NCBI RefSeq assembly: GCF_014645615.1
Contig: NZ_BMMB01000002.1
Location: 124,001 to 188,000, forward strand
Length of the DNA: 64,000 nt
Reading direction: 5' to 3'
Source of the DNA: Paenibacillus hunanensis
GTDB lineage: Bacteria; Bacillota; Bacilli; Paenibacillales; Paenibacillaceae
In this document: positions 53,550 through 63,106 of the stretch, one piece after another
Layout of the letters: each line of letters begins with the position of its first letter
Numbering within the stretch: the stretch's first letter is position 1
Made by a program: the position numbers and the translations under genes
Notes under the pieces: generated by a model
The model's database searches: none
The model's input: only the letters and a program-made list of their open reading frames with translations
Told to the model about the DNA's origin: nothing

Positions 53550-54761
53550 TTAAGGTTGAATTGTCACTTCAGTGTCTTTTTCAACAGGGACGCGGAGTTC
53601 CCCAGACATGAGCTTAGGGAGAAGGGTGTCACGGAGGTTGACTAGGCTATCAATCTCATTAGATAAGTTAAAAATTTGTTTATCGATAAATTTAGCAACT
53701 TTTTCATATTGATTAATAACGCGCGCTATTGGATAAACAATTTTTATATTTTCAAGTTCTTTTTTTGTAACAGAATTGAAGATAGTACCTGATCCATATT
53801 GGTCTTCGCGGGCAAATATAGTTTTTAGTGAGTAAAAGAGATACGAATTATTCTCGGTCTTTGAATTTATGGCTCCTAAACCTCGACCAATTACCATATC
53901 ACAATTTGCAATATTCAGCCTCCCCACAGGAGCACGCACACTTATCAAAACACTTCCTTTTTTTGCTACTCTTAAAAGTTGAGAGCTAAACTGATTATTT
54001 TTGGGGAATCTTATTCCATAATTCGTAACACCTTGATGAAATGGTAGACCATCCCCTATATTGTTATAAAATTCTGATTTAGGAGACTGCCCCATAGAAA
54101 TCTCTGCGACCTCATAAATATTAGAAACTATCCACCCTTTTGGAATAAACCCTAACTCACTTTCCTCAAATTCTCCCCCACTCGATTTATAAGGTTCGCC
54201 GTTTTCATTAGGGAATTCGAAATCGATAAACCAACGTTTAAAAAGAGCTTGAGCTATTTGTTCGAGGTTTTTGTTGATGGCGTTGTTGAGTTCGATTTGC
54301 TCATCCAATACTCCTAGAATGTCTGATATCTTTCTTTGTAATGTAAATATAGGCCATTTAACTTTTAAAGGATGAACATGGTTTCTGTTTAAAGTAGGAT
54401 TAGCAGAACCAACATTGTATTGTTTCATATCCAACGTTTTAAGAAAATAATAAACGAATTTAGGATCATTGCCTTTAAAATCCTTCACCCATAATGAAGT
54501 GTCATGCGGCCAATAGTTTTTATCCACATAAAACACAGTACCTAAGGTTCCTTTTCTGCCAATAATCACGCCAGGACCTTCTACTTTAAATTCTTTATGA
54601 AATCCAGTTATTCCACTCGAAGAAATAACAGGATAAGCGCCAACTCTAATTTTTTTTTTTGTAATATCGAATCCACGTTGTAAAGTTATCTGCTCGCCTA
54701 TTGTACACTCGCTCCATTGAACAAAATCTATATTCTTACTTTTATCATAATCAAAACTCAA
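53550..54761 (-). CDS. hsdS: Type I restriction specificity subunit HsdS
   Basis: 403 aa with two target-recognition domains (about 1-150 and 195-350), each followed by a helical spacer; the first spacer contains [20 protein letters not shown] and the second ends in [16 protein letters not shown]. The two half-sites of the recognition sequence are set by the TRDs and cannot be read from sequence. The true start is TTG 54761, with GGAGG 8 bases upstream inside hsdM; it overlaps hsdM by 11 bp. Confidence 0.92.
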   Translation of the reverse strand: MSFDYDKSKNIDFVQWSECTIGEQITLQRGFDITKKKIRVGAYPVISSSGITGFHKEFKVEGPGVIIGRKGTLGTVFYVDKNYWPHDTSLWVKDFKGNDPKFVYYFLKTLDMKQYNVGSANPTLNRNHVHPLKVKWPIFTLQRKISDILGVLDEQIELNNAINKNLEQIAQALFKRWFIDFEFPNENGEPYKSSGGEFEESELGFIPKGWIVSNIYEVAEISMGQSPKSEFYNNIGDGLPFHQGVTNYGIRFPKNNQFSSQLLRVAKKGSVLISVRAPVGRLNIANCDMVIGRGLGAINSKTENNSYLFYSLKTIFAREDQYGSGTIFNSVTKKELENIKIVYPIARVINQYEKVAKFIDKQIFNLSNEIDSLVNLRDTLLPKLMSGELRVPVEKDTEVTIQP

Positions 54762-56274
54762 ACCCAATCCCTCCAAGCCGTTTCCGAATCTCTTCTTCAA
54801 GTTGCCCTGACTTCGCAAATTGCTCTGCCAGCTCCGCTGTCAACCGTACCATCTTATCCTCAAACGGTTCGTTATCTTCTTCCACATCTTCAACACCAAC
54901 ATAGCGTCCTGGCGTTAAAATATATTGATGCTCTTGCACTTCCGACAGCTTAGCTGACTTGCAGAATCCTTTTACATCTTCATACTTACCAGCTTCTTCC
55001 TGTCCACGCCAAGCGTGATACGTATCGGCAATCTTTTTCATATCTTCTGCACTCAACTCTTTATGCGTCCGGTCTGCCATATATCCGAGTTTACGAGCAT
55101 CGATAAACAAAATCTCGCCACGACGATCACGGAGTCCCTTTGGCTGTTTATTCTTTGTCATAAACCAGAGGCAAACCGGAATCTGTGTTGAATAGAATAG
55201 TTGCCCTGGAAGAGTTACAATGCAATCTACCAGATCAGCATTGACTAATTTACTGCGAATTTCTAATTCTGCTGTTGTATTCGTGGACATCGAACCATTT
55301 GCCAGCACAAAACCTGCTACGCCGTTTGGAGCTAGTTTAGATAAGATATGCTGAATCCAGCCATAGTTGGCATTACCTGCTGGTGGAATACCATAAGCCC
55401 AACGCGGATCTTCAAGCAGACGCTGACCGCCCCAATCGCTAATATTAAACGGTGGGTTCGCCAGAATATAATCCGCTTTAAGTGTCTTATGCAGATCGTT
55501 ATGGAATGTATCTGCATTGAATGCGCCTAGATTGCTATCTACACCACGAATGGCCAAGTTCATTTTACATAGACGCCATGTCGTTGGGTTGGACTCTTGT
55601 CCGTAAATAGCGATATCACCAATTTTCCCTTGGTGTTCTTCTACAAATTTCTCACTTTGTACAAACATACCACCCGAACCGCAGCATGGATCATATACGC
55701 GTCCTTTAAATGGTTGTAACATTTCGACCAATAAACGAACAACACTTGATGGCGTATAAAACTCACCCCCGTTTTTGCCTTCTGCACTCGCAAATTTACT
55801 TAGGAAATATTCATATACTCGCCCAAGCACATCTTTCGAGCGACTATCTTTATCTCCGACTTTGAAAGAGAATAGGTCGATCACTTCACCCAGTCTTGTT
55901 TTATCTAATGTCGGACGTGCAAAATCTTTGGGTAACACACCCTTGAGCGAAGGATTTTCTTTTTCAATCTGAACCATAGCATTATCGATAATACGTCCAT
56001 TCTCTGGCTTTTTCGCATTGTCTTGGATATAATTCCAACGAGCTTCTTTCGGTACCCAAAACACATTATCCGCCATATATTCATCTCGATCCTCTGGATC
56101 GGCATTAGCTATAGTCTGTAACTCAGCATACTTTTCTTCGAATGCATCCGAAGTATATTTCAAAAATAATAATCCTAACACCACATGCTTATATTCCGAA
56201 GAGTCCATGCTACCACGTAACTTATCCGCCATACTCCACAATTTTTCCTCAAAACCGATATTCGCCGTTGCCAT
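54751..56274 (-). CDS. hsdM: Type I DNA adenine methyltransferase HsdM
   Basis: 507 aa. SAM motif I is [10 protein letters not shown] (195-204) and the catalytic motif IV is NPPF (273-276), both intact. The N-terminal helical HsdM_N domain begins at residue 6. ATG 56274 follows AAGGAGGAAGAG and is preferred over an upstream in-frame codon. It overlaps the upstream gene's end by 26 bp. With HsdS it forms an M2S1 methylase that protects host DNA. Confidence 0.96.
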   Translation of the reverse strand: MATANIGFEEKLWSMADKLRGSMDSSEYKHVVLGLLFLKYTSDAFEEKYAELQTIANADPEDRDEYMADNVFWVPKEARWNYIQDNAKKPENGRIIDNAMVQIEKENPSLKGVLPKDFARPTLDKTRLGEVIDLFSFKVGDKDSRSKDVLGRVYEYFLSKFASAEGKNGGEFYTPSSVVRLLVEMLQPFKGRVYDPCCGSGGMFVQSEKFVEEHQGKIGDIAIYGQESNPTTWRLCKMNLAIRGVDSNLGAFNADTFHNDLHKTLKADYILANPPFNISDWGGQRLLEDPRWAYGIPPAGNANYGWIQHILSKLAPNGVAGFVLANGSMSTNTTAELEIRSKLVNADLVDCIVTLPGQLFYSTQIPVCLWFMTKNKQPKGLRDRRGEILFIDARKLGYMADRTHKELSAEDMKKIADTYHAWRGQEEAGKYEDVKGFCKSAKLSEVQEHQYILTPGRYVGVEDVEEDNEPFEDKMVRLTAELAEQFAKSGQLEEEIRKRLGGIGFEF

Positions 56275-57901
56275 ATAAACGCTCTTCCTCCTTGTTTGAA
56301 TCACTTAGTACCGCTTCGTATAATTCTTTTTTTTGATTTTCCCACCGATTCGTAGCTTCAGTAACCACTTCAGTATAACGCTGCTTTTCCAGCCTGTATC
56401 GATCGCTAAGTTCCTTTTGTCGTTCCTTAGAGAGTAATGGAATCTCAATCTCACTCACATCTGAAGGATTCAAATTCATCACTGTCGTTCCTCGTTGAAA
56501 GCTCTGAATTAAGGTAATACCTAACGGACTTTCTAAAAATATTTTGGCATAATAACTATCAATCACTTCCTTGAAACGAATCACAATAATATTGGCGGAA
56601 GCGATCACAAATGAATTACTCGAAGGGAATACAGCTAATTTCGTTTGTGTCCCTCTACAGGTTATTACAAGATCCCCTTCTTCTATCTGATATCTTTTTA
56701 ATTTGCGCTCTTCTTCATCTATTGTCTCCATTTCTTCCATCAGCACTTCGCCATTATCTAAATTAGAGATATTAAGAACCGATATAGCACCTGGTCGCAG
56801 GTCATTTTTGAGAATCGATTTACCTCGGAAAATATCAGTAGCTGCCTCTTTAAGCTTGATCTTAGGTATAACGGACTGTTGAAAAGCAGTTAATGTACCT
56901 CCATTCTGTTCCAACAGCAGATCAATCCGCCAATCTTTCAGTTGATTGAACGCCGCTGAAGTAAGACTAATCATCTTCTCTTCAACAAGTTCTCCATTGG
57001 TTAGCACAAGACGTCCTATCCGTACTTTTTGTTCAATTTCGCTACCACCCAGCAACAATAAATACGTTTTGATCGATGTAACTGGGCGGAAAAATCCTTC
57101 TGGCAATGTATAGATTGCTCTGACTGGTGTATGCTCGTTAACATTTCGCCGCCATGTACTAATGTCTCCCGACTGGAACATTATTCTAGCAGGCAATACA
57201 GCAGCTAATGTTCCTCCTCGATTTAATAAAGGGGACAAATGATGAATTGCAGCTATTTCGCTTTCCCGATACGTTAAGGAATCATCCTCCAACTTAGAGC
57301 CAAATACCGGAACAGTGAGAATAGCATGGAATCTTTGGCTTAACGGAAGAGGTTGATATAAAGAACCTTGAACAATGTCTACTTGCTCATAGTCTGCAAA
57401 AGCTGTTTTAAGCAGCCTGCCTAGTAGGTAGTTTTCCGTAAGTAATACAAGTTGCAGTTTGAATTTTGATTGTTTTTTGTACAATGATAATCCCTCAAGA
57501 AACTTTTCTGATTCAGCAATCAGAACATGACCTTTTTTATGACCTACTACTTCATGAATAAATGTATTAAATATTTCTCCATATACCTGCATAACTTCAA
57601 TCGCTCGATCCTGGCGAAGTGTTTGAAAAGCGTATTCTAACAGATCTAGGTTTTTCCCTACATGATACATTTCAAAAAACATTTCTCTGTCTCCCGGGAA
57701 ATGACCTAACTCAATATTACCTACAACATTCTTCATCTCAGTAAAGAGACGTTCAGGACTTTGTTCAAAAAAATTACGTTCTGACGCAGGTAGCTTCTCT
57801 AGAACTAATTTCATTTTCGCTATACGTGTTGCTTCACGTAGTAAGTGGTCCCGCGTGTTCAGACCGTAGCGTGCACATAAATTCCAGAATGTTTCAATCA
57901 A
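56249..57901 (-). CDS. Degenerate N6-methylase/TRD fusion in the hsd operon
   Basis: 550 aa, first gene of the hsd operon. The N-terminal 330 residues follow the HsdM order, but the SAM loop DPCCGSGG has no counterpart, and the NPPF site is replaced by TVPVFG (196-201), so methylation is unlikely. Residues about 345-520 resemble a single HsdS target-recognition domain ([39 protein letters not shown]), ending in a coiled coil of Arg, Glu and Lys. TTG start at 57901 with AGAGGAGG 7 bases before. Possible roles: accessory DNA-recognition subunit, autoregulator, or decoy. The reading frame is open throughout, so it is not a decayed pseudogene. Confidence 0.8.
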   Translation of the reverse strand: MIETFWNLCARYGLNTRDHLLREATRIAKMKLVLEKLPASERNFFEQSPERLFTEMKNVVGNIELGHFPGDREMFFEMYHVGKNLDLLEYAFQTLRQDRAIEVMQVYGEIFNTFIHEVVGHKKGHVLIAESEKFLEGLSLYKKQSKFKLQLVLLTENYLLGRLLKTAFADYEQVDIVQGSLYQPLPLSQRFHAILTVPVFGSKLEDDSLTYRESEIAAIHHLSPLLNRGGTLAAVLPARIMFQSGDISTWRRNVNEHTPVRAIYTLPEGFFRPVTSIKTYLLLLGGSEIEQKVRIGRLVLTNGELVEEKMISLTSAAFNQLKDWRIDLLLEQNGGTLTAFQQSVIPKIKLKEAATDIFRGKSILKNDLRPGAISVLNISNLDNGEVLMEEMETIDEEERKLKRYQIEEGDLVITCRGTQTKLAVFPSSNSFVIASANIIVIRFKEVIDSYYAKIFLESPLGITLIQSFQRGTTVMNLNPSDVSEIEIPLLSKERQKELSDRYRLEKQRYTEVVTEATNRWENQKKELYEAVLSDSNKEEERLYGNGEYRF

Positions 57902-57940
57902 TCTAGCACCTCCTCTTCCCTTCTTTTCTTCCCATTTCAA

Positions 57941-57969
57941 ATTATACACTTTACATTTTAGTATTTCAA
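57941..57969 (-). promoter_or_regulatory. Sigma-A promoter of the hsd operon
   Basis: Minus strand TTGAAA (57964-57969), a 17-bp spacer and TATAAT (57941-57946), about 40 bases upstream of the TTG start. Confidence 0.8.
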
Positions 57970-57978
57970 TACTAGAAT
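57950..57978 (+). promoter_or_regulatory. Sigma-A promoter of the Kiwa operon
   Basis: Plus strand TTTACA (57950-57955), a 17-bp spacer and TAGAAT (57973-57978), about 34 bases before kwaA. It interlocks with the hsd promoter: each -35 lies in the other's spacer. Confidence 0.65.
57959..57974. promoter_or_regulatory. 16-bp palindrome between the divergent promoters
   Basis: TAGTATT-TC-AATACTA, a perfect 7-bp dyad. It covers the hsd -35 and runs into the kwaA -10, so a bound dimer would block both. The binding protein is unknown. Confidence 0.55.
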
Positions 57979-58011
57979 ACAGTTCAAGAAAACTAAAATT
58001 AAGATTGAGAG

Positions 58012-58617
58012 GTGAATAATCTGTTTTATGGAACTCGGTTATTTTATGACTTTCTTTATTTTGTTACTTCTATGTCCCCTGCATATCTGTTGTTTTTGCT
58101 ACAAATTAACCACAAATTCAATCAACCCTTTGATCGGAGTATATTGGGCTTTCAAACTACCATATACATGTGGTGTGGTTTTTTACTCGCGTTCCTGATC
58201 TTAACTGCTTTATTTTTGAAACATTTACTTTATAAGCAATTTCAAAGGGGTAATGGAACCCCAGTCACAGATATCGATTTGCATCACTTCTCCAAAAACA
58301 ATATTGCCGAATCAAACGGCAGCGTGACTTCATTTTTGCTTGGGAATATTCTTCCAGCGATTCTAGTTCTTGAACATTCGCTTTTTGAAGCCATAGTTTT
58401 GTTTATATTGCTTCAATTTATTATCTTCATTTTAATAAAGAAATCTTCTGACATTTTCCCTAATATCATGCTTCTACTACTCGGAGTTGATCTTTGTAAA
58501 ACAAAGCAAGGCCATTATGTATTCATTTTTGCTGGAGCTGATCATGATGCGGCATTCGTGTATCAGATTGGGGATGCCGCAAAATCAAAGACTTATATTA
58601 CAGCATATAAGAAATGA
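58012..58617 (+). CDS. kwaA: KwaA-like membrane protein of the Kiwa anti-phage system
   Basis: 201 aa with four hydrophobic segments (about 9-30, 48-70, 105-120 and 123-142) and a soluble C-terminal tail. Size, membrane layout and the directly following DUF4868 gene match KwaA, the membrane partner of Kiwa that senses phage infection at the membrane and acts with KwaB. The start is uncertain: GTG 58012 has little ribosome site; a CTG three codons later has GAGAGGTG in front. The identification rests mostly on its partner. Confidence 0.68.
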   Translation: MNNLFYGTRLFYDFLYFVTSMSPAYLLFLLQINHKFNQPFDRSILGFQTTIYMWCGFLLAFLILTALFLKHLLYKQFQRGNGTPVTDIDLHHFSKNNIAESNGSVTSFLLGNILPAILVLEHSLFEAIVLFILLQFIIFILIKKSSDIFPNIMLLLLGVDLCKTKQGHYVFIFAGADHDAAFVYQIGDAAKSKTYITAYKK

Positions 58618-58626
58618 GGAACTAAG

Positions 58627-59565
58627 ATGACTTTACAAAAAATTTGGGTATGCACTTCTAAAAGCTCTAGGCTTCATCGAATTTACCTTCTTCAAACCGA
58701 TGGTACAACAAGAACTGCTATTAGAGAATGTTTTGAAGAAGACCTTAGCTTGCACAGAGATAATGAGACATCAATGGTCAAGCTAGATGGTAGCGCTCTG
58801 ATCGACGACATTCCATATTTTATTCCTTTGAGCGATATTGATGAGGAGGAATATTTATATGCATTCAAAGAAAAGGTGGTCGAGATTTTGGATAATCAAG
58901 CTTGTAATGTGATCCACTTCTCTAAAAACCCTTTCGCTACTCAAGAAATCAAGGATTTTGAAGAAAATGAAGCGATCAAATTTATTATAGCTCAATCAAA
59001 TAATTCACTTTATTTCCTCCAAGTCCCAAGTACATCTGTAATCAAACATAAGCTAGTTCTTTCAATGTCGATTACGGCAAATTCAACTTCTTTGATCGTA
59101 CCCAAAGGCATTCAGGTTCCTTACACAGTGACCGCCAGATTAAATTGTTCTGATCGGACGCTTTTTGTCTATGACGTTAATAAATTTGAAAGTATGCTGA
59201 CGCTGAATGAAAATCAAAAAATGAAGTCACAGTTGACTCTGGATAAGTTTTTAAATGGACACTTTAAGATTTCAACTGAAGACTACACGTTTACAGGTTT
59301 AGATGCTCAGGAAGTTCGTAGTGAACTGGATAAGAGCATCCGAGCTACAAGGAGACTTGCGAAATATAAACCCGATCAAGTTCAACATTCCATTACTAAA
59401 ATCAAAGAGGCTGTTGATCGCTTGGATGTTAATTTGAGAGTGGCGTTCGATGACAATAATCGCACTATCCATATTACTGCTGAGACAGCTCGAACTTTTG
59501 TCGGGATTATTCATAACAGTATCGTGGAGAGATTAATCTCCGGTACAATTGAAATTGCAATCTAA
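58627..59565 (+). CDS. kwaB: KwaB-like DUF4868 protein of the Kiwa anti-phage system
   Basis: 312 aa, soluble. The region around residues 155-215, with SLIVPKGIQVPYTV, LFVYDVNKFESML and a following QLTLDKFL, is what I recognise as DUF4868/KwaB; a Lys/Arg/Asp-rich coiled stretch (about 225-285) follows. KwaB binds DNA and limits phage replication and late transcription in characterised Kiwa systems. It lies 9 bp after kwaA with a GAGGAAC box, so the two are co-translated. AT-rich compared with the flanking core genes. Confidence 0.74.
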   Translation: MTLQKIWVCTSKSSRLHRIYLLQTDGTTRTAIRECFEEDLSLHRDNETSMVKLDGSALIDDIPYFIPLSDIDEEEYLYAFKEKVVEILDNQACNVIHFSKNPFATQEIKDFEENEAIKFIIAQSNNSLYFLQVPSTSVIKHKLVLSMSITANSTSLIVPKGIQVPYTVTARLNCSDRTLFVYDVNKFESMLTLNENQKMKSQLTLDKFLNGHFKISTEDYTFTGLDAQEVRSELDKSIRATRRLAKYKPDQVQHSITKIKEAVDRLDVNLRVAFDDNNRTIHITAETARTFVGIIHNSIVERLISGTIEIAI

Positions 59566-59589
59566 TATACATTAAAAGGAGTACTTTAA

Positions 59590-59799
59590 ATGAACTGGAC
59601 TCATGTATCTTCTTCACATATTAGCTCTATTGCTTATGACGACAAATCAGCTTCTCTTTATGTAAGATTTCATGATGGCGCAACTTATATTTATTATGAT
59701 GTTCCAGTATTTATATACGATGGTCTACTATCTGCTGCTTCTCACGGATCATATCTAGCAAGTCGCGTGAAAGGGGTCTTTCGATATAAGCGGCTATAA
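59590..59799 (+). CDS. KTSC domain protein, third gene of the Kiwa operon
   Basis: 69 aa consisting of one KTSC domain: VSSSHISSIAYDDKSASLYV, FHDGATYIYYDVPVFIYDGL and the ASHGSYLASRVKGVFRYKRL end fit the family well. The domain also occurs at the C-terminus of some lysyl-tRNA synthetases and has been tied to nucleic acid binding, but its role is unknown. It begins 24 bp after kwaB with AAAGGAG, and a terminator ends the unit directly after it, so it is transcribed with kwaA and kwaB. Confidence 0.82.
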   Translation: MNWTHVSSSHISSIAYDDKSASLYVRFHDGATYIYYDVPVFIYDGLLSAASHGSYLASRVKGVFRYKRL

Positions 59800-59806
59800 T
59801 TCATAT

Positions 59807-59850
59807 CAAACGCCCGAATTCAACTCAAATATTCGGGCGTTTGATTTTTA
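59807..59850 (+). terminator. Terminator of the Kiwa operon
   Basis: A perfect 13-bp stem, CAAACGCCCGAAT / ATTCGGGCGTTTG, with an 11-base loop, then ATTTTTA. It starts 8 bases after the KTSC stop and marks the right edge of the AT-rich island. Confidence 0.93.
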
Positions 59851-60059
59851 AAACTTTGGAAATATTGATTAGATTCATATTCTATTATGTAATCATCATT
59901 CAATATATATTTTTTATTGCCGATTGTTATTTATCAAAGCAGTTGGTTGCAAAAGATTCATATATAGACATCTAGTCTATATATTTGCTAGGCTGGTCGC
60001 TCAGTAATTTTTATGCTTGTGCCAGTTAAGCTTGTGTTAATGGAAAGGAGCTACCGCTC

Positions 60060-61814
60060 ATGAAAGCATTCCCCGAAAATTCCGCACCTATTCATACATC
60101 ACGTTCCAGCAAGCATAAGCGTAAAAAGGGCTGGCGGTTGCCTGTTATCCGTATTATGCTCGGACTGCTCGTTGTCTGGCTGATCGCCGTTATGCTGTAT
60201 CAAACGCACAAGCCACTCCCAGCAGGTGTCTCGTATGAAAGTCCGCTTTATACGGTTGATCATGTAAATTTTTATTATGATCTGACGTATCCAGCACCCG
60301 GTTCAGGCGATCGATTTACCCAAAAAAGGCATATTTATGACCGGATCTTGCAAATGGTCGATGAAGCCGACCGCTTTATCGTGATCGACATGTTTTTGTT
60401 CAATAACTATGTACATAAAGGTCAGGAGTATCCGAAGCTCAGCGAGGGGCTGGCTGACCATCTCATTAAGCGCAAGCAACAGCAGCCGGATATGCAAATT
60501 GTGTTCATTACAGATGAGGTGAATACGAACTATAATTCTGGCCCTAATCCACTGCTGGAGAAAATGCGTCAGGCGGGAATCAGCATCATCATGACCGATG
60601 TTGATCCATTGCGGGATTCTACTCCTGTCTATTCAGCGGTGTGGCGTACCTTTTTCCAATGGTTCGGGCAGGCTGGAGAAGGTACAATTCCGAATGCGAT
60701 GGCAACAGGCGGACCAGATGTGACATTCCGCTCCTACTTGAAGCTGATCAATGTAAAAGCGAATCATCGCAAAGCCGTCATTACCGATCATAGTGCGCTC
60801 GTATCTACCGGTAATGTGCATGATGCGAGTGCCTATCATTCCAATGTTGCCTTTGAAATGCAGGGGAAAATTATTGGCGATCTGCTCAAGGCAGAGCAGG
60901 CGGTAGTTGATCTATCCGGTTATCCGGTAAAGCTACCGACGTATACACCGCCCACCAAAGCGATCGATACGACATCCGATACCGATCAGGTCACCGCGTC
61001 TTCGGATACGAAGGAAGCCGCGGCACCATCCAATTCGTCTAACGCAAATGGCAATACGAATGGAAATGGTAACGAAGCCAATAGGGAGCGCACTACATCA
61101 GCCGCTTCCTCTGCGTCAGCTACATCGGGAGCGCATTCTTCCCGTACAACGAGCAATAATAACGATGCCACAACCACGGATGGAGCGAATAGCAACACAG
61201 ATGCGTCTACTTCCGATCCGATTCAGCTTCGTTATATTACCGAAGGCAAGGTATACAGCCGTTTACTAGAAGCGATCAATGATACGAAAAAGGGTGATAC
61301 GCTATGGATGGGCATGTTCTATCTAGCCGACCCGGAGGTGACCAAGGAGCTACTCGCAGCTGATCAGCGCGGTGTCACGATCAAGCTTATTCTGGACCCG
61401 AACCAGAATGCTTTTGGACAGGATAAGATCGGTATTCCTAATCGTCCTGTCGCCGCCGAGCTAAACGAGAAGTCTGGTGGACGAATCGGCATTCGCTGGT
61501 ATAACACCACGGATGAGCAGTATCATACGAAGCTGATGTACATCCATAAGCCTGATGGCAAAGACCTGATTATCGGTGGTTCTTCCAACTTCACCCCACG
61601 CAATCTGAAGGATTATAATCTGGAAAACGATCTGTGGATCAGCGCATCGAATCAGAATCCGCTCATGCTTGAGGTGAATAGCTACTTCAATATGCTGTGG
61701 AACAATGATGGGGAGCAATATACCTTACCGCTGAGCATGTATCAGGAGCAGACCACATGGCTCAAAGACATCGCATATCGCTTACAGCTGATTCTTGGAT
61801 TTACTACGTTTTAA
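60060..61814 (+). CDS. Phospholipase D-like protein with disordered central insert
   Basis: 584 aa. A basic cytoplasmic N-terminus and one membrane helix (about 30-47) precede two PLD catalytic halves. The first HKD motif is NHRKAVITDHSALVSTGN (about 236-253), the second YHTKLMYIHKPDGKDL with IGGSSNFT (about 482-507). Between them, around 310-395, lies a low-complexity Ser/Thr/Asn/Ala insert. Such proteins act on phospholipids, often as cardiolipin synthase-like enzymes; the substrate is not certain. The active-site halves look intact. GGAAAGGAG precedes the ATG. Confidence 0.82.
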   Translation: MKAFPENSAPIHTSRSSKHKRKKGWRLPVIRIMLGLLVVWLIAVMLYQTHKPLPAGVSYESPLYTVDHVNFYYDLTYPAPGSGDRFTQKRHIYDRILQMVDEADRFIVIDMFLFNNYVHKGQEYPKLSEGLADHLIKRKQQQPDMQIVFITDEVNTNYNSGPNPLLEKMRQAGISIIMTDVDPLRDSTPVYSAVWRTFFQWFGQAGEGTIPNAMATGGPDVTFRSYLKLINVKANHRKAVITDHSALVSTGNVHDASAYHSNVAFEMQGKIIGDLLKAEQAVVDLSGYPVKLPTYTPPTKAIDTTSDTDQVTASSDTKEAAAPSNSSNANGNTNGNGNEANRERTTSAASSASATSGAHSSRTTSNNNDATTTDGANSNTDASTSDPIQLRYITEGKVYSRLLEAINDTKKGDTLWMGMFYLADPEVTKELLAADQRGVTIKLILDPNQNAFGQDKIGIPNRPVAAELNEKSGGRIGIRWYNTTDEQYHTKLMYIHKPDGKDLIIGGSSNFTPRNLKDYNLENDLWISASNQNPLMLEVNSYFNMLWNNDGEQYTLPLSMYQEQTTWLKDIAYRLQLILGFTTF

Positions 61815-61870
61815 AGTTAACGTAGTCATCGTTCACCCTTTTCACCCTATGACAACTATCCTTCATCCAC

Positions 61871-61902
61871 AGAGAGGTCGCTCCAATGACCTCTCTATTT
61901 TC
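61871..61902 (+). terminator. Terminator after the phospholipase D-like gene
   Basis: AGAGAGGTC / GACCTCTCT stem with an 8-base loop followed by ATTTTC. The rest of the 61,815-62,072 gap is empty. Confidence 0.8.
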
Positions 61903-62072
61903 ATGTTAAACGAAAGCAGGGTGTTTCTTCATCCACCGCTGTGTGGAGATTAGGCACTACTCTCTCATACACCACTTCCTTCTATAGACTGGCTCGCAAA
62001 TGATATAGCCACTTATATAGCCCCCTGTTATTATTCATACTTCTCATTAAAAGCCATTCAAAAGCACAGGGT

Positions 62073-62101
62073 TGACTTTAAAATTCAATTGTTTTAAGAT
62101 T
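62073..62101 (+). promoter_or_regulatory. Sigma-A promoter of tetR-SMR operon
   Basis: TTGACT (62073-62078), exactly 17 bp, TAAGAT (62096-62101). Confidence 0.82.
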
Positions 62102-62121
62102 TACCTAACGACCGTTAGGTA
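62102..62121 (+). promoter_or_regulatory. Palindromic operator for the TetR regulator
   Basis: TACCTAACG-AC-CGTTAGGTA, a perfect 9-bp dyad directly after the -10 box and overlapping the AGGTAGGTG ribosome site. A dimeric TetR bound here would block both transcription start and its own translation region. Confidence 0.75.
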
Positions 62122-62131
62122 GGTGTGAATA

Positions 62132-62719
62132 ATGAATGTAAAACAGCAGTTGCTACAGATTGGACTTTCCCATTTTGCTCGTGATGGTTATGAAGGAGCT
62201 TCACTCGCCAAGATCGCAACCGAAGCAGGCATCAAAAAGCCATCGATCTATGCGCATTTTAATAGCAAAGCAGACCTGTTCATGAAGGTGCTTCATCGTG
62301 CTTCGCGTGTGCAACAGCATTCGCTCAAGCGTTATATGCTGGCGCATCATCACCATACGCTGGAGTATAAGCTACATGGATTGCTGGAGCATATGCAGGA
62401 GCTATATCGCTCTGATGATACGATCAAGTTCGTGATGCGCATGTCCTTCTTCCCACCCAAGGAGCTGGAGCATGAAGTGATGCCGCTCATCTATCACATG
62501 CTGGATACGATGGAAAATCAACTGGTGCGACTATTTGAACATAATCTGCATAAGGAAAATTTAAATTGCTCCGTATCGGCTATGCAAGCGGCGCGAGCTT
62601 ATCTAACCTGTGCGGATGGTATTTTGCTGGAGGTTTTGTATGGTCAGGAGCAGCGCTCAGTCCAGCGACTGGATGCGACCTGGCCGATCTATTGGAATGG
62701 AATTATTGGAAAGGGGTAA
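62132..62719 (+). CDS. TetR/AcrR family repressor
   Basis: 195 aa. The N-terminal helix-turn-helix is GASLAKIATEAGIKKPSIYA followed by HFNSKADLFMKVL (about 21-55); the ligand domain is helical. It probably represses its own operon through the palindrome at 62102-62121. It is followed 7 bp later by two SMR transporter genes, so it is the expected drug or cation sensor for them. Confidence 0.9.
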   Translation: MNVKQQLLQIGLSHFARDGYEGASLAKIATEAGIKKPSIYAHFNSKADLFMKVLHRASRVQQHSLKRYMLAHHHHTLEYKLHGLLEHMQELYRSDDTIKFVMRMSFFPPKELEHEVMPLIYHMLDTMENQLVRLFEHNLHKENLNCSVSAMQAARAYLTCADGILLEVLYGQEQRSVQRLDATWPIYWNGIIGKG

Positions 62720-62725
62720 CACCGT

Positions 62726-63106
62726 ATGAATCGCAATTGGCTTTATGTATTTATTGGCGGACTGATTGAGGTTGTGTGGGTATCCGGGCTGAAGCATGCC
62801 GCTACAGCTGGAGAATGGACATTAACCGCTATAGGTATCGCGTTTAGCTTTTATCTGATTATTCAGGCATCGCGTCGTCTGCCTGTTGGCACGGTCTATG
62901 CTGTTTTTACTGGACTTGGTACAGGAGGTACGGTCGCGGCAGAGATGATTATTTTCGGCGAACCGATCCAGTGGACGAAGATTGCACTTATTTTACTATT
63001 ACTCGCTGGTGTAATCGGCTTGAAGCTTGTTACGGATAAGGATCACAAAGCAGAAGCGAAGACAAAAGCAAACACAAAGGCAGGTGAAGCATCATGTACT
63101 GGCTGA
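62726..63106 (+). CDS. ykkC: SMR efflux protein, YkkC-like subunit
   Basis: 126 aa with four helices. The essential Glu lies in [14 protein letters not shown] near residue 15; [19 protein letters not shown] and the C-terminal [14 protein letters not shown] follow YkkC very closely. The final 18 residues are a Lys/Ala-rich extension. It pairs with the next gene as a heteromeric exporter of organic cations; YkkC-type pairs are linked to guanidinium compounds in other bacteria, whereas here the controller is TetR. Confidence 0.85.
   Translation: MNRNWLYVFIGGLIEVVWVSGLKHAATAGEWTLTAIGIAFSFYLIIQASRRLPVGTVYAVFTGLGTGGTVAAEMIIFGEPIQWTKIALILLLLAGVIGLKLVTDKDHKAEAKTKANTKAGEASCTG

Noticed and set aside
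53550..54818. Longer hsdS frame starting at 54818
   Set aside because: The extra 19 codons lie inside hsdM in another frame with no ribosome site; TTG 54761 follows GGAGG.
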